Made by a program: the position numbers and the translations under genes
Shown here: positions 22,656 to 33,805 of the stretch, piece after piece
Numbering within the stretch: position 1 is the first letter of the stretch
Layout of the letters: each line of letters begins with the position of its first letter
Notes under the pieces: generated by a model
The model's input: only the letters and a program-made list of their open reading frames with translations
Told to the model about the DNA's origin: nothing
Database searches by the model: none
Source: Lentinula raphanica
Taxonomy: Eukaryota; Basidiomycota; Agaricomycetes; Agaricales; Omphalotaceae
DNA: 64,000 nt
Reading direction: 5' to 3'
NCBI GenBank assembly: GCA_027919835.1
Contig: JANVFP010000006.1
Location: forward strand, 1,586,986-1,650,985

Positions 22656-24005
22656 TCAGGACGGGAACAATTTGGCGTCATTCGGAACATATCGTTTGAG
22701 GAGTTCAACGTGGAACGAAAGAAAAAGCTGAGGGTGTGCGGGCATATCCAAGGTGTAATGCAAAGACTTGGGATGCGCTTTCACAACCTCATAAGGTCCA
22801 TCAAAGCGAGGGAAAAATTTGGCCATGCGTAAGGCACCAGTTTTCTTGTACCCGCTGCGCCGATGGTAAGTGATCAGCATCACTCGATTGCCCACCTCGT
22901 AGATCTCGACAGGTCCACGATGGTGGTCCGCCTGATACGCTTGCACGACTTTGGCAAGCAATAAGGAGTCTTTCGTGTCAGCCTCCACAGTAGCCATCGA
23001 GCGGATGACATCTTCAGCGCGACGCTGGGACTGAGTCGCCAAAGAAGAAGAAGAAGGAATGAGCGGAGGGATTACGCATGGGCTCCGCCCGGTTTGCAGC
23101 TGGAACATGGAGTAACCTGTTGAAGCATTAGTAGAATTTTTGATATCGAAACGAACCTTAGGTAGGGCCCTAACCCAACCCTTTTGATTACGTTTGACGT
23201 AAAAATGCAAGGACTGATTGATCGTTTTGTTAGAACCTTCACTAGAACCGTCGGTCTCTGGATGGTATGATGAGGACATCGCCAGTCGTATCCCTGTGAT
23301 CTTGGCAAAATGTTTCCAGAATTCGGAAATGAAAAGCTTGTCGCGATCACTCACGATCTCATCGGGCAAGCCGTTGTTGCAATACCAGTGATCAAAAAAT
23401 AAACGCGCAAATCCGGGTGCATCAATGTCGAGGCAACAAGGAACAATTTGTAGATCAGAACCTAAACAGTCGGTCATTGAGACGATACAATTGTATCCAT
23501 CATCCTCAGGTAAGGGCCCGATGAAATCTATGCCCACACTGCTGCCACGCGCATCTGGGACAGGGAGCGGGTGTAAGGGACCTTTGGGAGACTTAGACGT
23601 ACGATCCTTGTTACGTTGGCAGTCTTCACAACCAGGGATATACTTCTTGTATAGCGTAGAGCGCATCTTTGGCCAGTAATAAGATTTGGAGAGAAGTGCG
23701 AAAGTCTTGTCTCCACCGAAATGACCACTTGAATCATGCGCTAGGTGGAAGAGATCTTCACGGATAGAGCCGACATCTGGAATGTAAAGCCGACCATTGA
23801 CGAACCACAAGGAGTCCTGACGGGTGACATTGGGTACCAAGGATCTGCCATTTACGAGTTTGTGTATGAAAGGATCATCAGCGTAACCTGCCCGAATTTT
23901 GGCAAGCAGCTGCTGGTCAGCACGAAGAGATAAAACAGATGCACAAAGGAACGGGTTTTCTTTCCAAACCGAAACGCGGTCTCCGTCCTCGTCAGGGTCT
24001 GGCAA
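22656..24005 (-). pseudogene. Ty3/gypsy integrase (449 aa)
   Basis: The integrase is complete. The HHCC zinc-binding region has H90, H95, C126 and C129. The catalytic triad is D160 (GIDFIGPLP), D220 (VSDRDKLF) and E256 (DGSSEGSNKT), with the D,D35E spacing of retroviral-type integrases. A GPF-like C-terminal part follows (FFPRFDGPYEVVKAHP). It would insert cDNA of the element into the genome. Upstream the frame joins a truncated RNase H (ends GEDNPVADAL) through a one-base deletion near 24060. Downstream a stop codon cuts off the chromodomain. The catalytic residues are all present but the gene is no longer connected to a start or to RT. Confidence 0.85.
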
Positions 24006-24039
24006 TAAATCCTGTATGCAAGGCTCGATGTTTGTTGGG

Positions 24040-24474
24040 TCGGAAGAGAGGGCACCACAGCGGATCCTGCTAGGGCATCAGCCACAGGATTGTCCTCCCC
24101 CTTGATATAAGCGATCTCCAATTCGAATTGTGACAGCTCTTCCTGCCATCGTAGTTGCCTACGACTAAGTTCCTTCTGGGATGAGAAATTTTCGAGTGTT
24201 TTGTGCTAAAACTTCAATTCTCGAGCGAACCGCTGCCGCGATGTTGAAACGATAAGGAGCAACTGGCTCTGATTTAAAACAATTGGGGTATTTACAAACA
24301 AAATCTCGAAGTTCTGACAAAACCATATGTTTAGAAAGAATGATCTCCTCCCGCTTCAGCTCACGACGGAGCTTTGGGGGAGCAGGAGGTGGTAAAGAGC
24401 GAACAGGTACAGGAGGAGGACGGAAGAGATCGAAACCGGAGCGTTTATCGGTGACGGAACGAAACTGCAGCTGA
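24040..24474 (-). pseudogene. Deletion-fused RNase H end and upstream Ty3 coding remnant
   Basis: The minus-strand segment 24170-24040 contains RQLRWQEELSQFELEIAYIK and GEDNPVADAL, the C-terminal end of a Ty3 RNase H domain. It is directly preceded by a Pro-rich, basic segment (24474-24170; PPPAPPKLRRELKREE), which is not RT. The junction around 24165-24185 thus marks an internal deletion that removed RT and most of RNase H. Confidence 0.6.
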
Positions 24475-24481
24475 TACTGTA

Positions 24482-27400
24482 AAACTTTTGTAAAAAGTAC
24501 CAATAAGTTATCGGGTACCTATTGCAAATAGTTGTGATAACCCAGAGGGGGTCCCGGAAATGGCTCCGGGGGGTGGTCATGCCTGTCACTACCTGTCACA
24601 TATGGCTTATATTTACTGTTTTGAGTAATTAATAATCATCCAGATATTAAATAAGCAGTACATTTTCAAAAAAACCCAAAAATTCATAAAAATTCATAAA
24701 AAACCTAAAATGGCCTGATTAGGTCAGATCAGGATATGTAAGCAAATGACCTCATATGATAAAAAATGATGTAGGGCTAATCTAGGTACTAAAAATAGCC
24801 CAAAAAATCACTAAAAATGCAAAAAATATTTAGGGATGGTATAAAGCCTATTGCATGCCCAGGCACATCAAAATTACCAAAAAAGGTAAAAATTGATTAT
24901 GATCTCATCTTGTAGCAAAAAATCTGAAAAAAATCCTAAAAATAGTCAAAAAATTCAGGGGTGCCTTGTTGGCCCTGAAAATGCAAAATAAAAAAAAGAC
25001 GCGACAAGGGTAAAAATTTTCATCACTCCAAATCATTCTAAATCCACTATACAGTCAGTATATATGATGTATATGCTATATTTAGCATCCTAGTATCTTT
25101 ATTGGGCTAAAAATAGAACTTGATCTCATCTGATAGCAAAAAATCTGAAAAAATCATAAAAAATACTCAAAAATTCAGGGGTGCCTTATTGGCCCTGAAA
25201 ATGCAAAATAAAAAAATTTACACAACACAATTGAAAAACAACATCACTCCAAATTATACCAAATCCACTACACAGTCAGTATATATCATGTATATACTAT
25301 TTATAGCACCCCTAGTACCCTCAATCACTTATATCACTCAAGAATCATACCAAACTGAATGATTTGGGGTATTAAATATATTGTACCTGATATTTTTAGC
25401 ACACCTAGTACCCTTGATGACTCAGAACAATTTATATTACTCAATATGTTCAGTACACTTATCACTCATCAAACCTCACACATGAAAACTCATAACAGTA
25501 CTTATAGTATGTATTATACTTAACACAGTTGACAATGAAAATACTTAAAACAGTGTTGTCAGTCACTATACTTAACACACTTAACAGTCAAAAAGTCGGA
25601 ACAATGTTACTTTATATATATAACACACTAATTGTTATACTATAACACACTCATAACAACGAGTTTTGGGCGCTTATGGGCGCTTATTTGGTGTTTTTGA
25701 GTCGAAATTCATTAATAGCACACTCAATAATTTTTGTGTGGGCTCTATATTGTGTAAGGATGTTGTTTATATTGTACTACACTTGATACAATTCGGAGAA
25801 CTCAAGATTACAGCTTTTGGGACTGGCTATATTGTGATCTTCTGTGATATAACAGTGTTTTATGTAAATGTCAATGCATACACCCATGTTATGAAGTCAA
25901 AGTGCTACTGGGTCATGAGAAGAGTCATCCTACAACCTATTCTATGCTAACCCTATGTGATACAGCAAAGAGATTTGTAATGGGGGTCATTGAATATGAC
26001 ATCTATTGTTACATGTAAGTGTAGACATCTATAGTGTACATGAAACATGTACATGTATATCACAGAGTCCAATAGTCATAGTGAGTATCTGAACCATGTC
26101 CAGACACTTCTAGTAGACTGTAGGAGTGATTCCCTCATGAACCACCATCAGTATACTTGCATTACATGGACATATGCATTGACATTTATATAAAACACTG
26201 TTATATTTCAAAAGATCACAATATAGCCAACCCCACAGGTTGAATTTTCGAGTTCTCTGAATTGTATCTAGAAGAATATGATATAGACAACATCCTGACA
26301 CAGTATAGAGCCCAGACAAACATTATTGAGTGTGCTATAATGATTTTCGACTCAAAAACACCAAATAAGCGCCCATAAGCGCCCAAAACTCGTTGTTATA
26401 AGTGTGTTATAGTATAACAATGAGTGTGTTATGTATATAAAGTAACATTGTTCCAACTTTTTGACTGTTAAGTGTGTTAAGTATAGTGACTGACAACACT
26501 GTTTTAAGTATTTTCATTGTCAACTGTGTTAAGTATAATACATATAAGTACTGTTATGAGTTTTAGTGTGTTAGGTTTGATGAGTGATAAGTGTACTGAA
26601 CATATTGAGTAATATAAATTGTTCTGAGTCATCAAGGGTACTAGGTGTGCTAAAAATATCAGGTACAATATATTTAATACCCCAAATCATTCAGTTTGGT
26701 ATGATTCTTGAGTGATATAAGTGATTGAGGGTACTAGGGGTGCTATAAATAGTATATACATGATATATACTGACTGTGTAGTGAATTTGGTATAATTTGA
26801 AGTGATGTTGTTTTTCAATTGTGTTGTGTAAATTTTTTTATTTTGCATTTTCAGGGCCAATAAGGCACCCCTGAATTTTTTGAGTATTTTTTATGATTTT
26901 TTCAGATTTTTTGCTATCAGATGAGATCAAGTTCTATTTTTAGCCCAATAAAGATACTAGGATGCTAAATATAGCATATACATCATATATACTGACTGTA
27001 TAGTGGATTTAGAATGATTTGGAGTGATGAAAATTTTTACCCTTGTCGCGTATTTTTTTTATTTTGCATTTTCAGGGCCAACAAGGCACCCCTGAATTTT
27101 TTGACTATTTTTAGGATTTTTTTCAGATTTTTTGCTACAAGATGAGATCATGATCAATTTTTACCTTTTTTGGTAATTTTGATGTGCCTGGGCATGCAAT
27201 AGGCTTTATACCATCCCTAAATATTTTTTGCATTTTTAGTGATTTTTTGGGCTATTTTTAGTACCTAGATTGGCCCTACATCATTTTTTATCATATGAGG
27301 TCATTTGCTTACATATCCTGATCTGACCTAATCAGGCCATTTTAGGTTTTTTATGAATTTTGATGAATTTTCGGGTTTTTTTGAAAATGTACTGTTTATT

Positions 27401-27568
27401 TAATATCTGAATGATTATTAATTACCCAAAACAGTAAATATAAGCCATATGTGACAGGTAGTGACAGGCATGACCACCCCCCGGAGCCATTTCCGGGACC
27501 CCCTCCGGGTTATCACAACTATTTGCAATAGGTACCCGATAACTTATCAGTGTTTTTTACAAAAGCTT
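24482..27568. mobile_element. 3.1-kb foldback element with arms of about 1.45 kb
   Basis: The two halves are long inverted repeats (about 24482-25950 and 26105-27568) around a 150-bp spacer. The ends are AAACTTTTGTAAAAA and its near complement. TACTGTA flanks both sides (24475-24481, 27569-27575) and may be a 7-8-bp target duplication. It is AT-rich, with no transposase frame. Next to each end lies a GC-rich block (24540-24600; complement 27470-27520). It inserted into the Ty3 element at 21856-28136. A transcript crossing it would form a very long hairpin. Confidence 0.85.
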
Positions 27569-27936
27569 TACTGTATCCTGTGGCCAGTCTGTTTGAATAA
27601 GCGATACGATTAGCACGCGGCGAATCTGATATGGATTCAAAAGAGATGTCGAGTCCACGACTCCGGCACGAAGAATGCGCGATAAGGAGAAAGGCGAGAT
27701 GGGATATCGAAGTCTGACCCTTGTCACGACGTCTAACAGCAGATTGGGAACGATAATGTGCTGACACTCCGCGAGTGCTCAGAGCGTGAATAAATATGGA
27801 TATATGCGCGATATTTTTACAATTTGTATCAATGGAAATACTCGCCCGTTAGGCGAGTGGTCGTTCTTGTCTCGACTTCAGCGATACACACCGCCGTCGA
27901 CGTCGAAGAGAGTGGTTATAGTGTCTCAAAAAAAAA

Positions 27937-28136
27937 GTGGAAACGCACTGTAGTGCAAAACACTCACGTTCAGAACAAGTTGAGAGGACCATAGTCTATT
28001 CAAGAAGACAAGATATAAGTAGAGCTCTAGCGTAATTATAGAAGTAAGAAGAAAAGAAGATACTTCCCAAGAGGGAGTTAGAAGGATTTATATACTATGC
28101 ACGTGGTTTGTAATATTAGTAAGCGGCACGTTTACA
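27937..28136 (-). repeat. 5' LTR of the Ty3 element
   Basis: A 200-bp direct repeat of 21856-22051. Most differences are G to A or C to T at positions that are CpG in the other copy. Confidence 0.8.
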
Positions 28137-28252
28137 ATATGCCTGCCTAAACTTCAGCTTAAAATGCGCTATTTCCGGCATATTTTCCCACGCTATAGGG
28201 GACTCCGGAATTTAATAATTAGTGGTGTCACTTCTGTGAAATGGTATGATCA

Positions 28253-29543
28253 CCTCTGCCTTTTGCACTCAGGTGGGACAGGAAGTTAAAGTTAGCCAAC
28301 ATTGGGCCAAAGCCCATAACATTTAAAGCAGATCATGGAAGGCTACATAATGGTACAGGATAGGTAAGGATGTAGCTACATACCACTATATATTTACAAA
28401 CAATAAGAACATACATGATATGAGGAAGAGGAGGGAGGGTGAAGGAAAAACAGGCAGATCAAGGTTAGATCTATGTAGATAAGAGTCAGTACTATGTAGA
28501 GGCTTATCGGACATGATCAGAGCGCACTGAGACACCAAAAACTCAAGATCTGACAAAGGAATCAACTCCTAGAGTGTCTGATCTCCTTAGATCTGTCTGG
28601 ATGGGCTTTGATATCTGTTCAGTGTCTTGATGGTGAAAAATGCGAAATTTCATACCAGATTCCTGTATCTGAGACACCTCTCGAAGGCCTGTAGTCTGTA
28701 CATATGTAGGAATGTGCTGGACAGTGAAATCAGAGCTTAGAAAGAGTTAGGGAACATGCAGGCAGCCTCACCCAGATCAGAGATGGTGGGGAAAGGAAAG
28801 GAAGAATGAGAGATCAAAAATTAATGTTTCAACTCGCTTTTACAGGCCTCTGCTCAGACCTCTGGCACCTGTAACAGCCACATCATTTTAAAATAGCCCC
28901 ATGATCAATTGCCTGATGCATGTGAAAATGGGATCATGTACAGCTATCAGCTGATGATCCAGGTGCCCTATAAGCGCTGGAAATGTTCGAAATATGTCCA
29001 GGAATCCATGTGATGAGTCTAGGCATGGTGCTAAGTGATATAGAGGCTCTGGGAATGAAATAACACACAAGTGTTTTGAGTGTGCATTTTAAAATGAGGA
29101 TTGCAGGAGAGCCACTAGACCAAATGCCTTCAAAATTATTTGCATCTTGAAGAGAACATCAAACTGTATATTTTTATCCAAAACACCTATAAATTTGGTC
29201 CAGGAATGCTTTGTGTAGAATAGAAAATATTTCAAAAGCTTTATTAAAGCATTCTGAAAAAATATGAATAACTCAACACAGAGTGAGTATTATCATAGGG
29301 TTATAGTGGACAACTTGTAGGGACAATAGAGCTCTGTATGCGTACACAGTATAGTGGCAAGAGCACTTAAGGGGTAGCCAGCAATTAAGTGTATTCATGT
29401 ACACATTAGGTATGATGAAAGTGAAGACCTTCATGTACATACCTGTTGTGATGAATAGTGCACTATAATTACTGGGAGATGATCTGTTGTTTGCAGAGGC
29501 CTGTAGAAAGGCTCCCTACCCTTGGAATTCGCTTTCATGTCGA
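28253..29543 (-). mobile_element. 1.29-kb non-autonomous DIRS derivative (diverged)
   Basis: Read on minus it starts TCGACATGAAAG (29543) and ends GGCAGAGG (28253), the two exact ends of the full DIRS-like element at 47129-53121. It carries about 1 kb of 5' UTR joined to about 0.3 kb of 3' UTR. Gag, RT and recombinase are missing. It is flanked by unrelated sequence on both sides, so it shows the true ends in isolation. No target duplication was found, as expected for a recombinase-type element. Confidence 0.75.
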
Positions 29544-30217
29544 TACTTAAATAATGATGGTCTGATTTTCTTTTATTATTTCATGACCTGATTCTTTAAA
29601 TATAAAATACCCAGTGGCCTCATCTCATTATTATAGTCTCATTCAATTATTATGAGTACATTTAATTATTGTGGCCTTATTTAATTATAATGACACCATT
29701 TGATTATTGTGGCCTCATCTTTTATTTAGTTTACACAGTATATAAAGGCTATGAGATATCTACCTATATCCTAGACTAGTTATTTTGTTACCTTCACCTA
29801 TCTGATTCTGTGTCAACTCCTGTAACTGCACTTGTTGTTCTCTCTTGTCTGAAGTCCATCCCAGCAAACATATACTCTTGATCACATTGACTGACGTCCA
29901 ATCCAGCCTTGTGGTCACTACTTCTCTCTTGTCTGACATTCAATTCAGCAAGATTATATATATTCAATTCATTGACTGACGTCCAACCCAGCTTTGTGAT
30001 TGCTGTTTGTTCACTGTCTGATGTTCAACCCAGCTGTGCAACAATTGTGATTACCTGTCTGATGTCCATCCCAGACAACATAGCCACACCTTTTTGATAC
30101 TTTGCTAATGTAATATTCCAGCAAAGGTCTGTGTATTAAAAATTTATAGATTTCTAGAAGTCATTCTTGGTGATAACCCCAGGATAATTTACTTCCTGGT
30201 GATTCAGCTTTAGATCC
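29544..30217. repeat. AT-rich spacer with two minisatellite-like blocks
   Basis: 29615-29730 repeats an ATTATTGTGGCCTCATTT-like unit about four times. 29815-30080 repeats a degenerate unit of about 55 bp containing CTGACGTCCAACCCAGC or CTGATGTCCATCCCAG. No gene. Confidence 0.6.
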
Positions 30218-30870
30218 GTGATCAATGTTGCAACCAACACCTTACATCACCCCTTTCCTAAAAAACCTCATTCTGTTGATGTCCTTTCTGATCCTAATAT
30301 TTCATTGCTACAAGGGCCTGTTGAACAGCTAGGTGTTGACAATGAAGATGACTGGGACATTCAAGCAGGCCTCTTGGAGCCAATCACTTTCCCTCAGTCC
30401 CTAAATGCTGATGATTTTGAAGCTGCCAACATTGCACGAGCGATCACTCTCTTCATGCAGGACCAGGTTGACCTTCTGTCTGTCTGTTATCAATCAGAAT
30501 CTATTCACACTGTATTTCTAGGCTAACCAAGTGTTGACTGGATACAATGAATTCTCCAATGCTGGGGCTGAACCTTCAAGAGCAGTGGGATCAATTTCTG
30601 CTCCTGCATCATTACCCCCTGTTGCTGCTCATTGTACACGTCTTCTCAGCCCCGATGAGGTTGTATTTCTCTTCAGTAATACAGTAAGCTTCTTCTGTTG
30701 CTTAGAATCATATTTTATATATTGACTGACACATTGAAGAATCACGCTCGCACCCGTAGCTGTAGAATCTATGCAAAGTACTCTGATCAGTCTTGAGCAC
30801 AGCTTCATGAAGTACACCAATACTTTCTGAAAAGGTCAAATTTTGGCTCTGGGGGCTATTATTTTATATT
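30218..30870 (+). pseudogene. Repeated gene-like fragment, family unknown
   Basis: An exon at 30218-30466 (contains NEDDWDIQAGLLEPITF) joins through a 54-bp intron (30467-30522, acceptor TTTCTAG) to an exon starting ANQVLTGYNEFSNAG. A second intron (donor GTAAGC near 30683) leads to a segment with VESMQSTLISLEHSFMKY. An in-frame TGA follows, then GQILALG. The last segment is repeated in the decayed element at about 36060-36180 (SMQSSPVSLEHSFAKY, then GQILTLG), so this is a dispersed gene or transposon family. The TGA corresponds to an Arg-type codon there. It ends at the MITE at 30878. I cannot assign a function. Confidence 0.45.
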
Positions 30871-30877
30871 AATCATA

Positions 30878-31131
30878 CATCAGGAAAAATATTTTCATCT
30901 CTAGAGTCTCCAGAGATATTCCCCCAATTTCTAGGCTGCTCAGAGATCTCTGTGAGCTTTTATAGATTAAAAAACATCATAGAAATCTCTAAAAGCATCT
31001 GAAAGCACCTGAAAGCACCCAGAGAATTTTTAGAAGCCTCAAAGAACTCAGATACTCTAGGTGCTCTGAGACTACCTAGGAATTGGGGGGTATCTCTGGG
31101 GACTCTAGAGATGAGAATATTTTTCCTGATG
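30878..31131 (+). mobile_element. 254-bp CATCAG-family MITE with mismatched flanks
   Basis: The termini CATCAGGAAAA and TTTTCCTGATG are complete, but the flanking dinucleotides differ (TA at 30876-30877, TG at 31132-31133). The left and right flanks are unrelated repeats, so the element may be a recombinant of two copies. Confidence 0.8.
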
Positions 31132-31133
31132 TG

Positions 31134-32083
31134 TGTGACTGACGTAAGGTGATCAAGCGGGCCTCTCTCAAGTTTGAGAATAGCAAAGCTGGTTACTACT
31201 TGCCTTATCACAGGAATGATTTTTTTACCATGGAACAGATATTCTCCAAAATCATTAAGCAGTGGCTAGTCCTGTGTCTCTACTCAAGGAATACTGTACT
31301 ATCAGAGACAAACTACATGGAGCTAGGCCTGCATTGTTCCTCTGTGAAGATGGGACACTCCCCACTAGATCTTGGTTTGAATCCAAGTTCTTTGCTTTTA
31401 TGTTGATAGGGAGTTTGGTGGACACTCACTTAGGGCTGGTGGTGCAACCTTCTATGCCTGAACCACTCCCCATTAGATCCTGGTTTGAATTGCTTATATC
31501 ATTTGGTAGGGAGTTTGGTGGACATTCATTTAGAGCTGGTGATGCAACTTTTTATGCCAGATTTAGTCTTTCTGAGTCTGTGATTATGGCTTTAGAATAT
31601 TGGTTTTCTTCAGCTTGGAAAATATATATCAGAGACAATCTTACAGTAAGAGCAGAACTATAACTTGCTGCTCTTAAACTGGTAAGGAGTTTGGTGAACA
31701 TTCACTCAGAGCTGGTGGTGCAACCTTTTATGCCAGACTTGGTCTTTCTAAATCTGTGATTATGGCTTTAGGACGTTGGTCTTCTTCAGCTTGGAAAATA
31801 TATATCAGAGACAATTCTACAGTAAGAGCAGAACTACAACTTGCTGCTCTTAAACAAACTTAAAGATCCTGATACTGTACCATAGTACCATTGTACAACT
31901 ATTCAATCAGATATACAATTATTTACCTCATGTTTCATTCACATTTTTTCTTACCACCATCCACCCCTCAACAACATCTCATAGCAATTATAGCCCTCCA
32001 TAATCCACTCTGAATGTTATGGGCTTTAGCCCTGTGTTGGCTGACTTTAACTTTCTGTCTCACCTGAATGCAAAAGGCAGAGG
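31134..32083 (+). pseudogene. Old DIRS tyrosine-recombinase pseudogene with multiplied C-terminal end, plus 3' UTR
   Basis: The segment begins in the middle of the recombinase (CGTAAGGTGATCAAGCGGGC, as in the copy at 58670). It continues with many stops relative to the intact enzyme at 47345-48352. The block carrying the catalytic H-x-x-R motif (GREFGGHSLRAGG-like) occurs three times, near 31408, 31506 and 31680. The last two include the downstream W/Y region. The 3' UTR follows and ends with GGCAGAGG at 32083. Divergence from the young copies is substantial, so this is an older insertion. Confidence 0.7.
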
Positions 32084-32790
32084 ATGACATGAAGGTGAAT
32101 TCCAAGGGCAAGGAGCTTTTCTGCAGGCCTCTGCAAACAACAGATCATCTCCTAGCAATTATAATGCACTATTCATCACAACAGGTATGTACATGAAGGT
32201 CTTCACCTTCATCATACCCAATGTATACATGAATACATTTAATTGCTGGCTACCCTCAAGTGCTCTTGCCATTATACTGTGTACACATACAAAGTACTAT
32301 TGCCCCTACAAGTTGTCCACTATGACCTAGTAATGATACTCAGTCTGTGTAGAATTATGCATACTTTTTTTACCAAAGTGCTTAGAATGCTCTAATAGAG
32401 CTTTTGATTTACATTACACTCCATCAGGAAAACCACTTTTTTTGTGATCTTTCAAAGACTCTAGAAATACCCCCCCTGTATAAAGAAATAATAGAAGTTT
32501 CAGAGACTTTAAAGAATTTCAAAGAAATTCAAAAAATTTTAAAGATTCTTAAAGATTTTTAAAGCTTTTCCAAGCAGTTTAAAGTATTGAAAGACTTTAA
32601 AGATTCTGAGAGCAGTTTTTAACTCTTTATAAATTGGGGGTATCTTTAAAAACTTTGAGAGATAAAACTGCTAAAGTAATTTTTCTGAATCTATACCACA
32701 CAGTTCTGAACAAAATTCTTAGGTGTCTTAAGTGAAAATGTATAGCTCAACATCCTCTTTGAAATGAAAACAAATTTAAAGACATTTATA
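32084..32790 (+). mobile_element. 5' end of a second old DIRS copy, joined tail to head, with a MITE inside
   Basis: ATGACATGAAGGTGAATTCC at 32084 matches the 5' start of the DIRS element and directly follows the 3' end of the copy before it. The 5' UTR similarity continues past the MITE at 32422-32689 to about 32790, then stops. Confidence 0.65.
32422..32689 (+). mobile_element. Diverged CATCAG-family MITE
   Basis: The left end is CATCAGGAAAA and the right end a decayed TTTTTCTGAA. A TC duplication is plausible (32420-32421, 32690-32691), judged from alignment of the interrupted DIRS 5' UTR with its younger copies. Confidence 0.65.
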
Positions 32791-33350
32791 GAGGTCTATA
32801 TTGGACAAAAATAACATAAAATATTTGTCGTTGGAATAAAAAAAATTTTACTATCATTACTGCTTCTCAATATATTTTTGTTGTGATCATGGCTTAACAA
32901 AAAAATTTATCGCGTGATCACGCTACGCAGCAAAAAAATAAATGTCGGTCATATTGACTGGCCAAAATATTTTCAATTCACATCAATATCACAATGCCTC
33001 TGATAAAAAGCAGTCATGATTGTGATCATAACTGGCATCGTGACTGAAAGAAAAAAATTTTTCCAGCAAGAAAATTTTTTGATCAGTCAGCAATTGTAAC
33101 TAGGTGTTAAACTACTGGGTTCAGTGAGTTTATGTAAGTTTCAGAGTCACGTGATATGCTTGTAGGAGGGTGTAGAGTCCCTGTAGGTATTATGTACAAT
33201 GTATGCTAGCATGCATCTCTACTTGAGACTCAGCACACTTTCATTCGATCTCATCAATCCAGATAAGCTCTCTGTATTTTTCTATATAACAGCATTGATT
33301 TTAATAACTTCTCATTCTTTTCTTTCTTTCCCTCCCTTCCCTTCCCTAAT
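32791..33350. other. AT-rich spacer
   Basis: Contains several A/T runs and TGATCA-type words. No gene or recognised repeat. Confidence 0.4.
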
Positions 33351-33805
33351 CAATGCATAGACTGATTTACATCAATTTAAATTGGGTTTAAATTAGTTTA
33401 AATTATGTTAAATATATGTTTACTCAAGAAAATATTAAAATATCTAAGTTGTTAACTTGTTTGATTAGCTTACCAGTATATGTAGTATCAGATGGTCCTT
33501 GTATATTATCATTTGTGAGGTTTGAGATTGAACTTCAGCTTAAGAATCTAATTCTTAACGCATTATACTGAGCATATAAGTAATAAATTTCATGAATTGA
33601 AATTTAAATCACCTAGGTTCAGATCAGTTTAAATCACTGAACTGTAATTTATTGAAATATTGAAAAGTCAATGAATCTTAAATTCAATCACAGTTTAAAT
33701 CTCAATCAGTTTATTCTCAGTGATTTATTTTGTAATGCAATTTGATTAAATTCATGATTTATTTGTGGTTTAATAAACTGAACCTTTAAACCTTAAGCAT
33801 TGTGA
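33351..33805 (-). mobile_element. Partial AT-rich TIR element (same family as 36526-37106)
   Basis: The right end, read on minus, has TTTAAAGGTTCAGTTTATTA followed by AATAAATCATGAATTTAATC, close to the left end of the element at 36526. The interior repeats ATCAATTTAAATTGGGTTTA-type words. The left end is not clear. Confidence 0.5.

Larger units (their letters stand above)
21856..28136 (-). mobile_element. Ty3/gypsy chromovirus, internally deleted, with a nested foldback element
   Basis: Direct repeats of about 200 bp (21856-22051 and 27937-28136) bound the unit, with a possible 4-bp duplication ATAT (21852-21855, 28137-28140). Polarity is minus: a purine-rich tract (complement of 22052-22064) abuts the left LTR. 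The interior keeps integrase, a chromodomain and the last part of RNase H. RT, protease and most of RNase H are deleted, and the remaining upstream frame is split by the foldback element at 24482-27568. Non-functional on its own. Confidence 0.8.

Noticed and set aside
24600..27400. AT-rich block as a centromere or origin
   Set aside because: Fully explained as the two arms of an inverted-repeat element with a flanking direct duplication.
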